A stretch of DNA of 64,000 nt from Thermohalobaculum sp039822785 (GCA_039822785.1 JBCBMO010000002.1:310001-374000), one strand, 5' to 3'. Shown: positions 51,292 through 61,038, counted from the first letter of the stretch. Program-made: numbers and translations. Notes: a model not told the origin generated them from the sequence alone.

Positions 51292-52337
51292 GTGAGACCG
51301 CCGCACCGCCGGCTGGCCTGCGCCCGCTCATCGCCCGGGCGGTGGACGGGCCGCTGAGCCGGGCCGAGGCGGAGCAGGCCTTTGACGTGATCATGGGCGG
51401 TGCGGCAACCCCGGCACAGGTGGCGGGGTTTCTGATGGCGCTCGCCATGCGCGGCGAGACGGTGGACGAGATCGCCGGCGCGGCGAGCGTGATGCGCGCG
51501 CGGGCGGCCCGCGTGGCAGCACCCGAGGGGGCGATCGACATCGTCGGCACCGGCGGCGACGGCAAGGGCACGCTCAACATCTCCACCGCGGCGGCGATCG
51601 TGGTGGCCGGCGCCGGGGTGCCGGTGGCCAAGCACGGCAATCGGGCGCTCTCCTCCCGCTCAGGTGCCGCGGATGCGCTCACGGCCCTTGGCGTGCAGGT
51701 CATGGTGCCGGCGGCGGTGGCGGAGCAGGCGCTGGCGGAGTGCGGGCTGTGCTTCATGATGGCGCCCATGCACCATGCCGCCATGCGGCACGTGCAGCCC
51801 GTGCGCCAGGAGATGGGGGTGCGCACGGTCTTCAACATCCTCGGCCCTCTCACTAATCCGGCCGGGGTGCGGCGCCAGCTCACCGGGGCCTTCGCACCGC
51901 ATCTGCTGCAGCCGATGGCCGAGACGCTGCAGGCCTTGGGGCATGAGGCCGCCTGGCTGGTGCATGGGGCCGACGGGACGGACGAGCTTTCCATCGCGGG
52001 CCCGAGCACCGTCGTGGCGCTGGAGGGCGGGCAGATCCGCGAGATGACCGTGACGCCGGCCGACGCTGGCCTGCCGGAACATCCCTTCGAGGCCATTCTG
52101 GGCGGCGCGCCGGAGGCGAATGCCGCCGCCCTGTCCGGGCTGCTCGAGGGGGCGGCGGGGGCCTATCGCGACGCGGTGCTGCTGAACGCCGCAGCGGCCT
52201 TGGTGGTGGCAGGGCGCGCTGCCGATCTGCCGAGCGGTGCTGCCATGGCGCGCGACAGCATCGACAGCGGCGCCGCCCGCGCCAAGGTCGCCGCCCTCGC
52301 CGCCATCACCCAGGCCAAGGACCCCGCCCATGGCTGA
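51288..52337 (+). CDS. trpD: Anthranilate phosphoribosyltransferase
   Basis: TrpD joins anthranilate and PRPP. The 349-residue product begins at a GTG overlapping trpG. Family motifs include the glycine-rich IDIVGTGGDGKGTLNISTAA (PRPP site, about 84-103), KHGNRALSSRSGAADAL and FNILGPLTNPA. It overlaps trpC by 8 bases. Confidence 0.96.
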   Translation: MSETAAPPAGLRPLIARAVDGPLSRAEAEQAFDVIMGGAATPAQVAGFLMALAMRGETVDEIAGAASVMRARAARVAAPEGAIDIVGTGGDGKGTLNISTAAAIVVAGAGVPVAKHGNRALSSRSGAADALTALGVQVMVPAAVAEQALAECGLCFMMAPMHHAAMRHVQPVRQEMGVRTVFNILGPLTNPAGVRRQLTGAFAPHLLQPMAETLQALGHEAAWLVHGADGTDELSIAGPSTVVALEGGQIREMTVTPADAGLPEHPFEAILGGAPEANAAALSGLLEGAAGAYRDAVLLNAAAALVVAGRAADLPSGAAMARDSIDSGAARAKVAALAAITQAKDPAHG

Positions 52338-53130
52338 TATCCTGGAGCGTATCGCCGCCTACAAGCGCGAGGAGGTGGCCGCCGCCAGAGCTGCCCGTCC
52401 GCTGAGCGCCGTGGAGGCCAAGGCCAAGGCCGCCGGCCCCGTGCGGGGCTTTGCGGCGGCCCTGAGCGCGGCGTCCGAGACAGGCTATGGGCTGATCGGG
52501 GAGATCAAGCGGGCGAGCCCCTCCAAGGGGTTGATCCGCGCCGATTTCGACCCGGCGGTGCTGGCGGCGGCCTATGCGGCGGGCGGGGCGGCCTGCCTCA
52601 GCGTCCTGACCGACGGGCCGAGCTTCCAGGGCGATCCCGCGCATCTGCAAGCCGCGCGTGCGGCCTGTGGCCTGCCGGCGATCCGCAAGGATTTCATGCT
52701 TGACCCCTATCAGGTGGCCGAGGCGCGGGCGCTGGGCGCCGACTGTATCCTGGTGATCATGGCGATGATCCCGGACAGCCTGGCGGCGGAGCTGGTCGCG
52801 GCAGCTACACACTGGGGGATGGATGCGCTGATCGAGGTGCATGACGCGGCGGAGCTTGACCGGGCGCTCGCCCTGCCCTGCCCGCTGATCGGGATCAACA
52901 ACCGCAACCTGCGCACCTTCGAGACGCGGCTGGAGACGACGGAAGCGCTGGCCGCCCGGCTGCCGGCCGACCGTCAGCTGGTGGCGGAGAGCGGGCTGTT
53001 CACGCCAGCCGATCTCGCCCGGCTGGCCCGCGTGGGCGCGCGGCGGTTCCTGATCGGCGAGAGCCTGATGCGCCAGGAGGACGTCGCGGCGGCGACGCGC
53101 GCGATCCTGGCCGATCCGCTGGCTGCGTGA
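52330..53130 (+). CDS. trpC: Indole-3-glycerol phosphate synthase
   Basis: TrpC closes the indole ring. The 266-residue TIM barrel starts MADILERIAAYKREEVAAAR, overlapping trpD by 8 bases. Catalytic features include GEIKRASPSKG (Glu and Lys), IRKDFMLDPYQVAEARALGA, IGINNRNLRTFE and AESGLFTPADLARL. There is no fused TrpF domain. The stop overlaps the moaC GTG. Confidence 0.96.
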   Translation: MADILERIAAYKREEVAAARAARPLSAVEAKAKAAGPVRGFAAALSAASETGYGLIGEIKRASPSKGLIRADFDPAVLAAAYAAGGAACLSVLTDGPSFQGDPAHLQAARAACGLPAIRKDFMLDPYQVAEARALGADCILVIMAMIPDSLAAELVAAATHWGMDALIEVHDAAELDRALALPCPLIGINNRNLRTFETRLETTEALAARLPADRQLVAESGLFTPADLARLARVGARRFLIGESLMRQEDVAAATRAILADPLAA

Positions 53131-53630
53131 GGGGTGCCGTGACGGAGGATCCGACTACGCCTGGGTTCACCCATTTCGACGCCGAAGGGCGCGCGCAGAT
53201 GGTGGACGTGAGCGACAAGGCGCAGACCCGGCGCACGGCAACGGCGCGCGGGGCGGTGCGCATGGCGCCGGAGACGCTGGCGATGATCGTCGAGGGGCGG
53301 GCGAAGAAGGGCGATGTGCTGGCGGTCGCCCGACTGGCGGGGATCATGGCGGCGAAGCGGACGGCTGATCTGATCCCACTCTGCCATCCGCTCATGCTGT
53401 CCAAGGTCACCGTGGATCTGTGGCCAGCGCCGCCGGATCGGGTGGAGATCGAGGCGACCGTGAGCCTCACCGGGCAGACAGGCGTGGAGATGGAGGCGCT
53501 GACGGCGGTGAGCGTCGCGGCTCTCACGGTCTATGACATGGCCAAGGCGGTGGACCGCGGCATGGTGATCGAGGCGGTGAGGTTGACGTTCAAGGACGGC
53601 GGGAAGTCGGGCGCCTTTCATGCCGATTAG
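53127..53630 (+). CDS. moaC: Cyclic pyranopterin monophosphate synthase
   Basis: MoaC forms cPMP from the MoaA product in molybdenum-cofactor synthesis. The 167-residue protein contains MVDVSDKAQTRRTATARGAV, ADLIPLCHPLMLSKV and a C-terminal MVIEAVRLTFKDGGKSG. The GTG at 53127 overlaps trpC by 4 bases; a second GTG at 53139 is an alternative start. It forms the end of the trp string and is followed by moeA after 57 bases. Confidence 0.95.
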   Translation: MRGAVTEDPTTPGFTHFDAEGRAQMVDVSDKAQTRRTATARGAVRMAPETLAMIVEGRAKKGDVLAVARLAGIMAAKRTADLIPLCHPLMLSKVTVDLWPAPPDRVEIEATVSLTGQTGVEMEALTAVSVAALTVYDMAKAVDRGMVIEAVRLTFKDGGKSGAFHAD

Positions 53631-53687
53631 AAACCAAAGCTGGGCCCCCCGCCCACCCTATCTTCAAGGGTACCGCGGATTAACCAA

Positions 53688-54875
53688 ATGCGCGGTAAAC
53701 GCATGCTGAGCGTCGCCGAGGCGCACCGCCGGGTCATCGACCTCATCGTCCCACAACCGCCTGAGACTGTTGCCCTGACCGCCGCGGCCGGTCGTGTCCT
53801 GCTGGCCGACATCGTCGCGACGCGCGCGCAGCCACCCTTCGCTGCCTCCGCGATGGATGGCTATGCTGTCCGTGCGGCCGATGCCGCCGAGGGCGCCGGC
53901 CTCCGCGTCGTCGCCACGGCCGCTGCCGGACATGCCTGGAGCGGGACACTGGGCCAGGGTGAGGCGGTGCGGATCTTCACCGGCGCGCCTGTTCCTCAAG
54001 GCGCCGATGCCATCCTGATCCAGGAAGACGCCGATCGCGATGGCGATCGCATTACCGTGCGCGCGGCGCCCGTGCCGGGCGCCTTCATCCGCCCGGCCGG
54101 CCTCGATTTCACCGCTGGCGTGCGCGTGACGGCGCCCCGGCGGCTCACGCCGCGGGATATCGCGCTGATCGCCGCGATGGGCGTGCCGGCGGTGCAGGTC
54201 GCGCGGCGGCCCGTGGTCGCCCTGCTGCCCACCGGCGACGAGCTGGTCACCCCCGGCAGCGCGCCCCAGCCGGACCAGATCTTCGCCTCCAACAGCTACG
54301 GTCTGGCCGCCCGGATCGCCGAGGCGGGCGGCGTGCCCCGCCTGATCCCACCCGCCGCGGACACGCCCGAGGGACTGCTGACCGCGCTGGCTGAGGCCCG
54401 GGGCGCCGACATCATCGTCACCCTGGGCGGCGCGTCGGTCGGAGACCACGATCTGGTGGCCCGGGTCTTTGGCGAGGCCGGCCTCGATCTTGGCTTCCAC
54501 CGCATCGCCATGCGCCCGGGCAAACCGCTCATGGCGGGCCGCATCGGCCCCGTTGCCATGCTCGGCCTGCCCGGCAACCCGGTCTCGGCCATGGTGTGCG
54601 GCGAGCTCTTCCTGCTGCCCGCCATCGCACGGGCGCTGGGTTTGGCCGGCGAACGGCCGGCAGCGCGGCCGGTCCCCCTCGCCAGCCCAATCCCGGCGAA
54701 TGGTCCGCGAGAGCACTACATGCGCGCGCGCGAGATCGCGGGGCGGATCGCGGTGGCGGAGGATCAGGATTCGAGCAGGCTGGGGATCCTCGCAGAGGCG
54801 GACGGCCTTGTGGTCCGGGCACCCCATGCCCCGGCTGCCGCCGCCGGCGAGCCCGTGGACTATATCCCGCTCTGA
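53688..54875 (+). CDS. moeA: Molybdopterin molybdenumtransferase
   Basis: MoeA inserts molybdate into adenylylated molybdopterin. The 395-residue product has the MoeA N-terminal domains (AQPPFAASAMDGYAVRAADA, then FTGAPVPQGADAILIQED) and the molybdopterin-binding domain with LPTGDELVTPG, SNSYGLAARIAEAGG, TLGGASVGDHDLV and GLPGNPVSAMV. It sits between moaC and lexA, the Rhodobacterales order. Confidence 0.95.
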   Translation: MRGKRMLSVAEAHRRVIDLIVPQPPETVALTAAAGRVLLADIVATRAQPPFAASAMDGYAVRAADAAEGAGLRVVATAAAGHAWSGTLGQGEAVRIFTGAPVPQGADAILIQEDADRDGDRITVRAAPVPGAFIRPAGLDFTAGVRVTAPRRLTPRDIALIAAMGVPAVQVARRPVVALLPTGDELVTPGSAPQPDQIFASNSYGLAARIAEAGGVPRLIPPAADTPEGLLTALAEARGADIIVTLGGASVGDHDLVARVFGEAGLDLGFHRIAMRPGKPLMAGRIGPVAMLGLPGNPVSAMVCGELFLLPAIARALGLAGERPAARPVPLASPIPANGPREHYMRAREIAGRIAVAEDQDSSRLGILAEADGLVVRAPHAPAAAAGEPVDYIPL

Positions 54876-54934
54876 TCGAATTGTGGCCTATGCGCCGCAG
54901 TCTGTTCTGCCAGAAGTTGCAAAACCCTGCCCGC

Positions 54935-54963
54935 TTGACACAAAAGCAGAACAATCTTAGAAC
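54935..54963 (+). promoter_or_regulatory. lexA promoter overlapped by an SOS box
   Basis: TTGACA (54935-54940) and TAGAAC (54958-54963) with a 17-base spacer form a good sigma-70 promoter. The alphaproteobacterial LexA site GAAC-N7-GAAC lies at 54949-54963, covering the spacer and the -10. LexA binding here would block its own promoter, the classic SOS autoregulation. Confidence 0.88.
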
Positions 54964-55005
54964 TTTCTCAAGAAAACGATGCCTGGGACCAAAGAGAAGG
55001 CCGCC

Positions 55006-55773
55006 ATGCTGACCCGCAAGCAGTACGATCTGCTCCTCTTCATCCACAAGCGCGTGCAGCGCGACGGTGTGTCCCCCTCGTTCGACGAGATGAAGGATGC
55101 GCTGGATCTGCGCTCCAAATCCGGCATTCACCGGCTGATCACGGCGCTGGAGGAGCGTGGCTTCATTCGCCGCCTCGCCCACCGGGCCCGCGCGATCGAG
55201 ATCCTGCGGCTGCCAGACAATGTCGAGGAAACCCGCCCGCCGCGGTCGACCGGGTTCCAACCAAGCGTGATCGACGGCGACCGACCGAGCGGGGAGCCGG
55301 TGAGCCTGGCGCGTCATCGCCAGAGCGGAGGGCCTGTCGATGCCCTTGCGGCGCTGGGGGCGACGCCGGCGAAGGGAACCGGCTGGGCCACGGAGGTGCC
55401 GCTGGTGGGTCGCATCGCGGCGGGCGTGCCGATCGAGGCGATTGAAGATGGCGCGAGCCGCCTTGGGGTACCCTCCAGCATGGTCGACGGGGGTGGCGAG
55501 CACTATGCGCTCGAGGTCCGCGGCGACTCGATGATCGAAGCGGGGATCCACGATGGCGATCTGGTCGTGATCCGCCGCCAGGCGACGGCGGAGAGCGGCG
55601 ATATCGTCGTGGCCCTTATCGAGGACCACGAGGCGACGCTGAAACGGCTGCGCCGCAAGGGCGACTCGATCGCGCTGGAGGCAGCGAACCCTGCCTATGA
55701 GACGCGCCTCTATCACCAGGACAGCGTGCGCATTCAGGGGCGCATGGTGGGGCTCATCCGCAGCTACCTCTGA
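55006..55773 (+). CDS. lexA: SOS repressor LexA
   Basis: LexA represses DNA-damage genes and self-cleaves on RecA filaments. I start at MLTRKQYDLLLFIHKRVQRD (55006); an ATG 27 bases upstream is less likely. The 255-residue protein has an N-terminal winged helix (SPSFDEMKDALDLRSKSGIH), the Ala-Gly cleavage site in RIAAGVPIEAIED, the catalytic Ser in VRGDSMIEAGIHDGD and the Lys in the following ATAESGDIVVALIED region. The linker (about 70-120) is longer than in E. coli. Its 3' end overlaps the 3' end of comEC by 10 bases on the other strand. Confidence 0.95.
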   Translation: MLTRKQYDLLLFIHKRVQRDGVSPSFDEMKDALDLRSKSGIHRLITALEERGFIRRLAHRARAIEILRLPDNVEETRPPRSTGFQPSVIDGDRPSGEPVSLARHRQSGGPVDALAALGATPAKGTGWATEVPLVGRIAAGVPIEAIEDGASRLGVPSSMVDGGGEHYALEVRGDSMIEAGIHDGDLVVIRRQATAESGDIVVALIEDHEATLKRLRRKGDSIALEAANPAYETRLYHQDSVRIQGRMVGLIRSYL

Positions 55774-57953
55774 CCGCTGGGATGCCAGGGGCGCCGGTCC
55801 ATCGGCGCGCTGGATCGGACGACGGGGCCGTCGCGGGTTAGGGTGACCGAGACGGCGCCGGCCGAGAGCAAATCCGATCCGATAAAGACGCAAGGCCCCT
55901 GCGGGCGGGCGCGGAGGCGCGGTGCCACCAGGATCACCGATGCCTGGCAGTCGTCGTCGCCGGGTGCGCGGACGATTGCCAAACGCCAGGGGCCCGCAGG
56001 CCCTTCCAGCGGAATGTCATCCGAGACCGGGAACCGGGCGGCAGCTGTCGATTGAGAGGCGCCATCGCCATCGCGGGCCAGCCAACGCTCCGCGGCATAG
56101 CTTTGGCCGGTGGCTCGCGTGAGCGCGCGGCCGTCGGGGGTGAGCACGCCGACCAGCCGGCCGTGTTGGGCGATCAGCACCGCCGGGCGCGTTGCAGGCA
56201 CCGAAGACCACACCGCGAGACCGAGGCCCAGCACCGCGACGCCGGCAAGGCGCAGCGGACCGCGCCAAAGACACAGCCAAAGGCCAGCGGTCATCAAGGC
56301 GCCCAGGGCCCAGGACGGCGCGGCTGCGATGCGGCGGTCGGCGCCGGGCAATGCGGCGACCTCATGTGCAACAGCCAGGACCCAATCGATCCCCCAGCCC
56401 ATGGCGCTCAACACCGGCGCCGCCGCGCCCAGCGGCGCGAGGAGCGCTGCGATAGCGCCAAGGGGTACGATCCAGAGGCCCATGGCCGGCACCGCGAGCA
56501 GATTGGCGAGCAGGCCGTAGGGCGCCAGGCGGTGGAATTGCACCGCCGTGACAGGCGCCGTGGCGAGCCCCGCGATCAGGCTGCTCGCCACCAAGGCCGC
56601 CGCCCAGCGCACGACCGGCCGCCCGGGCCAGCCTCGCCTGCGGCGGCGTCCATCGCCCGGCTCATCGGGGCGCTCCCGCGACAACCGCCAGTCGCGCCAG
56701 GCGGCAAAGGCGGCGACGAGCGCGGTCGTGGCGGCGAAGCTCATCTGAAAGCCCGGATCGAACAGGCTGATGGGCCGCAAGGCCAGCACGATGACCGCGG
56801 CCGCGGCGACCGCCCGCAGGGTGATCGCCGGGCGATCCATCAACACACAGGTGAAGGCGACGAGCACCATCACAAAGGCCCGCTGCGTGGCCACCGTGGC
56901 GCCGGAGAGGCCGAGATAGACGAGCCCGGCCAGCAGCGCCGCCACCGCCGCAATCTTATGGGCGGGCCAGCGCCGCACGGCCCCGCCGCTGAGCGACAGT
57001 CCCGCTCGGACGGTTGCGAAGACCAGGCCGGTGAGCATGCCCATGTGCAGCCCCGAGATCGCCAGCAGATGCGCGAGGGAGGAGATCCGCAAGGCCTCGG
57101 CATCCTCCTCCCCGATGGCGCTGCGCTCGCCCACGAGGATGGCCGCGGCAAAGGCACCGGAGGCTGCGGGCATCGCCTCGCGGATCGCGTCGGCCAGGCG
57201 GTGGCGCAGAGCGACCAGGCCGACGCTGGCCCGCGCCAAGAGACCGGGCGGGTCGGCCAAGGCGCGCGGCCCCGCGATCTCGGCGACGGGCACCGCCACG
57301 GCGGGCTCGCGCGAGAAACCGATGGCGCCCAGCCGGTCGAAATAGGCACGGCGGGCAAAGTCGAAGCCCCCAGGTTCCACCGGCGGGCGCGGTGTCAGCA
57401 GGGTGGCGTAGACGCGGATCCAGGCGCCGGGCCGCGGGGCATCGGCCCAGGTATCGGCGGTCAGGGTCACGCGCACCCGCGGCGGCGTCCGGCGAAGCGC
57501 CCGGCCGAACAGGGTCACCCGGTCGAGGAGCACCCGCGGCGCGCCGCTCGCGGCCAGGTCGAGGGCGATCACCCGCCCCTCCGCCGTCGCGGCGAAGGGA
57601 TGGGTGATGGCGGGCATGGCGGCCCTGACCGCGCTCAACTGCGCCAAGGCGTGGCCCGCGGTCAGCGCCAGCACCGCCAGGGCCAGCGCCCGCAACGCGC
57701 CGTTGCGACGGATCCCCGGCACCGCCAGCGCAAGCACAGGCGGCAGCGGCAGCAGGAGCGCCACGACCGGCGGCTCGTCACGCCAGCCGAGGTAGAGCGA
57801 GATCCCCAGGCCCATGAGCACGGGCAGCCAAAGGATCAGGCGGCGCAATTCCTGGCGCAGAAATGCCTGCCAGGCCGCCTGGAGCCAACCGAAGCCCACG
57901 GCGAGGCCCCGTCCTGCGCGCGCTGGCCCGCCGATGCTGACCGATGCGGTCAT
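55764..57953 (-). CDS. comEC: ComEC/Rec2 DNA-uptake channel protein
   Basis: A 729-residue inner-membrane protein with many predicted spans. The competence domain motifs LLAISGLHMGMLTG, LSGATVATQRAFVM and PISLFDPGFQMSFAATTALV are clear. A DUF4131-like N-terminal part precedes it. Past the membrane domain only a short beta-rich tail (about 590-729) is seen, with no metal ligands of an intact metallo-beta-lactamase domain, so that domain seems reduced. ComEC carries transforming DNA across the inner membrane. It faces lexA tail to tail. Confidence 0.92.
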   Translation of the reverse strand: MTASVSIGGPARAGRGLAVGFGWLQAAWQAFLRQELRRLILWLPVLMGLGISLYLGWRDEPPVVALLLPLPPVLALAVPGIRRNGALRALALAVLALTAGHALAQLSAVRAAMPAITHPFAATAEGRVIALDLAASGAPRVLLDRVTLFGRALRRTPPRVRVTLTADTWADAPRPGAWIRVYATLLTPRPPVEPGGFDFARRAYFDRLGAIGFSREPAVAVPVAEIAGPRALADPPGLLARASVGLVALRHRLADAIREAMPAASGAFAAAILVGERSAIGEEDAEALRISSLAHLLAISGLHMGMLTGLVFATVRAGLSLSGGAVRRWPAHKIAAVAALLAGLVYLGLSGATVATQRAFVMVLVAFTCVLMDRPAITLRAVAAAAVIVLALRPISLFDPGFQMSFAATTALVAAFAAWRDWRLSRERPDEPGDGRRRRRGWPGRPVVRWAAALVASSLIAGLATAPVTAVQFHRLAPYGLLANLLAVPAMGLWIVPLGAIAALLAPLGAAAPVLSAMGWGIDWVLAVAHEVAALPGADRRIAAAPSWALGALMTAGLWLCLWRGPLRLAGVAVLGLGLAVWSSVPATRPAVLIAQHGRLVGVLTPDGRALTRATGQSYAAERWLARDGDGASQSTAAARFPVSDDIPLEGPAGPWRLAIVRAPGDDDCQASVILVAPRLRARPQGPCVFIGSDLLSAGAVSVTLTRDGPVVRSSAPMDRRPWHPSGQR

Positions 57954-58098
57954 CCCCCCTCCGCCGCCGAGAGCGGGCAGGCTCGCGCGCCATGGTTAAT
58001 TCGGCGCTAAGACCCAGCGGATGGCGGGCCGCGGTTGAACCGGCTGCGCCTTCGTGCAAGGCCAACCCAACCCTCAACCGCACCGCCAGGCCACGCCC

Positions 58099-59535
58099 AT
58101 GACCGACCCCACGCCACAGCCCGTGGTCACCCGCTTCGCACCCTCCCCCACGGGGTTTCTGCACATCGGCGGCGCGCGCACGGCGCTGTTCAACTGGGCG
58201 CTCGCACAGCACCACCAGCGCCACGGCGCCGGCGGCACCTTCGTGCTGCGCATCGAGGACACCGACCGCGAACGCTCGACACCCGAGGCGACGGCGGCGA
58301 TTTTCGAGGGGATGCGCTGGCTCGGTCTCGACTGGCAGGGCGAGGCCTTGAGCCAGTTCGAGCGCCGCGACCGCCACGCCGAGGTCGCCCAGGCGATGCT
58401 GGAGAGCGGCGCCGCCTACAAGTGCTTTGCCACAAAAGAGGAGATCGACGCCTTCCGCGAGGCAGCCAAGGCCGAGGGCCGCCCACCGCTGTTCCAGTCG
58501 CCCTGGCGCGATGCCGATCCCGCCGAGCATCCGGACGCGCCCCATGTCGTGCGCCTCAAGGCCCCGCGGGAGGGGGAAGTCGTCGTCGAGGATGCGGTTC
58601 AGGGCACGGTGACCTGGAAGGCGGAGCAGCTCGACGATCTGATCCTACTCCGCTCCGACGGCACACCGGTCTACATGCTGGCGGTGGTGGTGGACGACCA
58701 CGACATGGGCGTCACGCATGTGGTGCGCGGCGACGACCACCTGACCAATGCCGCCCGCCAAACGCTGATCTATCGCGCCATGGGGTGGCAGACGCCGGTC
58801 TTCGCCCATATCCCGCTGATCCACGGACCGGACGGCGCCAAGCTCTCCAAACGCCACGGCGCGCTCGGTGTCGAGGCCTACCGCGAGATGGGCTACCTGC
58901 CGGAGGCGATGCGCAACTACCTGGCGCGTCTCGGCTGGTCCCACGGCGACGACGAGCTCTTCACGACGGACCAGTTGATCGAATGGTTCGGCCTCGCGGC
59001 CATCGGACGCAGCGCAGCACGGTTCGACTTTCAGAAGCTTGCGGCGGTCAACGGCCATCACATGCGCCAGACCGACGACGACACGCTGATGGCCGCGGTG
59101 GAGGATGTCGCCGCGATCACCGGTATTTCCTTCGGTGAGCCCCGCCGCGCGGCGCTTCGGGAGGCCTTGCCCGGCCTGAAGGAGCGGGCCAAGACCGTCG
59201 TCGAGCTGATCGACCTTGCCTACTACATCCTCGCCGACCGCCCGCTGGCGCCGGACGAGAAAGCGGCGAAACTGTTGGGCGGAGAGGCCCCTGCGCTGCT
59301 CCGTCGTTTGACTTCTGACTTGCGGAACGCTAGCGCATGGGGCGGAAAGGAGCTTGAGGAAATCGTCCGTACCTTCGCGGAGGGCGAGGATCTCAAGCTT
59401 GGCAAAGTCGCGCAGCCACTGCGCGCCGCCCTGACGGGGCGGGCCGTCAGCCCCGGGGTTTTCGACGTCATGGTCACCCTCGGACGCGATGAGACGCTGG
59501 CCCGCCTCGAGGACGCCGCTACCCCGGCTGGCTGA
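58099..59535 (+). CDS. gltX: Glutamyl-tRNA synthetase
   Basis: GluRS charges tRNA-Glu (and often tRNA-Gln in alphaproteobacteria). The start MTDPTPQPVVTRFAPSPTGF is chosen over the in-frame ATG 45 bases upstream. The 478-residue class-I enzyme has the HIGH motif in SPTGFLHIGGARTALFNW and the KMSKS motif as KLSKRHGALG. The Zn-binding cysteines of some GluRS are absent, as in many alphaproteobacterial enzymes. It is followed by gltA after 150 bases. Confidence 0.95.
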   Translation: MTDPTPQPVVTRFAPSPTGFLHIGGARTALFNWALAQHHQRHGAGGTFVLRIEDTDRERSTPEATAAIFEGMRWLGLDWQGEALSQFERRDRHAEVAQAMLESGAAYKCFATKEEIDAFREAAKAEGRPPLFQSPWRDADPAEHPDAPHVVRLKAPREGEVVVEDAVQGTVTWKAEQLDDLILLRSDGTPVYMLAVVVDDHDMGVTHVVRGDDHLTNAARQTLIYRAMGWQTPVFAHIPLIHGPDGAKLSKRHGALGVEAYREMGYLPEAMRNYLARLGWSHGDDELFTTDQLIEWFGLAAIGRSAARFDFQKLAAVNGHHMRQTDDDTLMAAVEDVAAITGISFGEPRRAALREALPGLKERAKTVVELIDLAYYILADRPLAPDEKAAKLLGGEAPALLRRLTSDLRNASAWGGKELEEIVRTFAEGEDLKLGKVAQPLRAALTGRAVSPGVFDVMVTLGRDETLARLEDAATPAG

Positions 59536-59685
59536 GGTCGGCCTGACGGCAGCGCGGGCGGTCCTGGGGCGGCCGAGGGGCGGCCAGACAGAACCGCGCC
59601 GCCCGGTCTGCGGGCGAGCGCTTCACGGCGCCGGCCCCGGGCGAGAGACCTTCCGGGGCGGCCGATACTCACGAAAGGGACCGCC

Positions 59686-60987
59686 ATGCCGGATACCGCT
59701 CAGACGCGCACCGCGACGATCACCTTCGATGGAAAATCCGTGGACGTCCCCGTCTACGACGCCGTCCATGGACCCTCGGTCCTGGACATTCGGCGGCTCT
59801 ATGCGGAGCTCGGTGTCTTCACCTATGACCCGGGCTTCACCTCGACGGGCTCCTGCGAGAGCACGATCACCTACATCGACGGCGACAAGGGCGAGCTTCT
59901 GTATCGCGGCTATCCGATCGATCAGCTGGCCGAAAAGTCCCACTTCCTCGAGGTCTGCTATCTGCTGCTCTACGGTGAGCTGCCGACAGCGACCCAGCTC
60001 GAGGATTTCGAGAGCCGGGTGACCAAGCACACCATGCTGCACGAGCAGATGGTGAACTTCTTCCGCGGGTTCCGCCGCGATGCTCACCCCATGGCGATCA
60101 TGTGCGGTGTCGTCGGCGCCATGTCGGCGTTCTACCACGACAGCACCGACATCACGGATGCCTGGCAGCGCGAGGTCGCCTCGATCCGCCTGATCGCCAA
60201 GATGCCGACGATCGCGGCCTGGGCCTACAAGTACTCCATCGGCCAGCCCTTCATCTATCCGCGTAACGACCTCGATTATGCGTCGAACTTCCTGCACATG
60301 TGCTTCGCCGTGCCCTGCGAGGAATACGTGGTCGACCCGATCCTGGCGCGCGCCATGGACCGGATCATGACGCTGCACGCGGACCACGAGCAGAACGCCT
60401 CGACGTCGACGGTGCGTCTGGCGGGCTCCTCGGCGGCCAATCCATTCGCCTGCATCGCGGCCGGTGTGGCCTGTCTCTGGGGTCCCGCGCATGGCGGTGC
60501 GAACCAGGCCTGCCTCGAGATGCTGCGCGAGATCGGCTCGCCCGACCGGGTCGACGAATACGTCGCCCGCGCCAAGGACAAGGACGATCCCTTCCGCCTC
60601 ATGGGCTTCGGCCACCGGGTCTATAAGAACTACGACCCCCGCGCGAAGGTGATGCAACAGACGGCGGCCGAGGTGCTCGACCTGCTGGGCGTCAAGGACA
60701 ACCCCACGTTGCAAACGGCGAAGCTGCTCGAAGAGCATGCGCTCAAGGACGAGTACTTCATCGAGAAGAAGCTGTACCCCAACGTCGACTTCTACTCGGG
60801 CATCATCCTCGAGGCGATGGGCTTCCCGACCTCGATGTTCACGCCGATCTTCGCCCTGTCGCGTACCGTGGGCTGGATCGCGCAGTGGAAGGAGATGATC
60901 GAGGACCCGACCCAGAAGATCGGCCGTCCCCGTCAGCTCTACAAAGGTGCTGCGGTCCGCGACTACCTTGAGGTCGAAAAGCGCTGA
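59686..60987 (+). CDS. gltA: Citrate synthase
   Basis: Citrate synthase condenses oxaloacetate with acetyl-CoA. The 433-residue protein matches the NADH-regulated type II hexameric family of Gram-negatives. Catalytic residues are the His in LHADHEQNASTSTVRLAGSS, the His in MGFGHRVYKNYDPRA and the Asp in LYPNVDFYSG. A GAAAGGGA site precedes the ATG, and an intrinsic terminator follows at 61011-61038. Confidence 0.96.
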   Translation: MPDTAQTRTATITFDGKSVDVPVYDAVHGPSVLDIRRLYAELGVFTYDPGFTSTGSCESTITYIDGDKGELLYRGYPIDQLAEKSHFLEVCYLLLYGELPTATQLEDFESRVTKHTMLHEQMVNFFRGFRRDAHPMAIMCGVVGAMSAFYHDSTDITDAWQREVASIRLIAKMPTIAAWAYKYSIGQPFIYPRNDLDYASNFLHMCFAVPCEEYVVDPILARAMDRIMTLHADHEQNASTSTVRLAGSSAANPFACIAAGVACLWGPAHGGANQACLEMLREIGSPDRVDEYVARAKDKDDPFRLMGFGHRVYKNYDPRAKVMQQTAAEVLDLLGVKDNPTLQTAKLLEEHALKDEYFIEKKLYPNVDFYSGIILEAMGFPTSMFTPIFALSRTVGWIAQWKEMIEDPTQKIGRPRQLYKGAAVRDYLEVEKR

Positions 60988-61010
60988 GCGAAGTTCATCG
61001 GTAAATCGAG

Positions 61011-61038
61011 AAGGGTCGGCCCGCGCCGGCCCTTTTTT
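61011..61038 (+). terminator. Intrinsic terminator after gltA
   Basis: A 10-bp stem (AAGGGTCGGC with GCCGGCCCTT, one G-T pair) around a CCGC loop runs directly into a tract of T residues (61033-61038). It begins 24 bases after the gltA stop. Confidence 0.9.

Noticed and set aside
56052..58010. A 652-codon plus-strand open frame opposite comEC.
   Set aside because: Gly/Arg/His-rich antisense shadow; ComEC motifs on the other strand are unambiguous.
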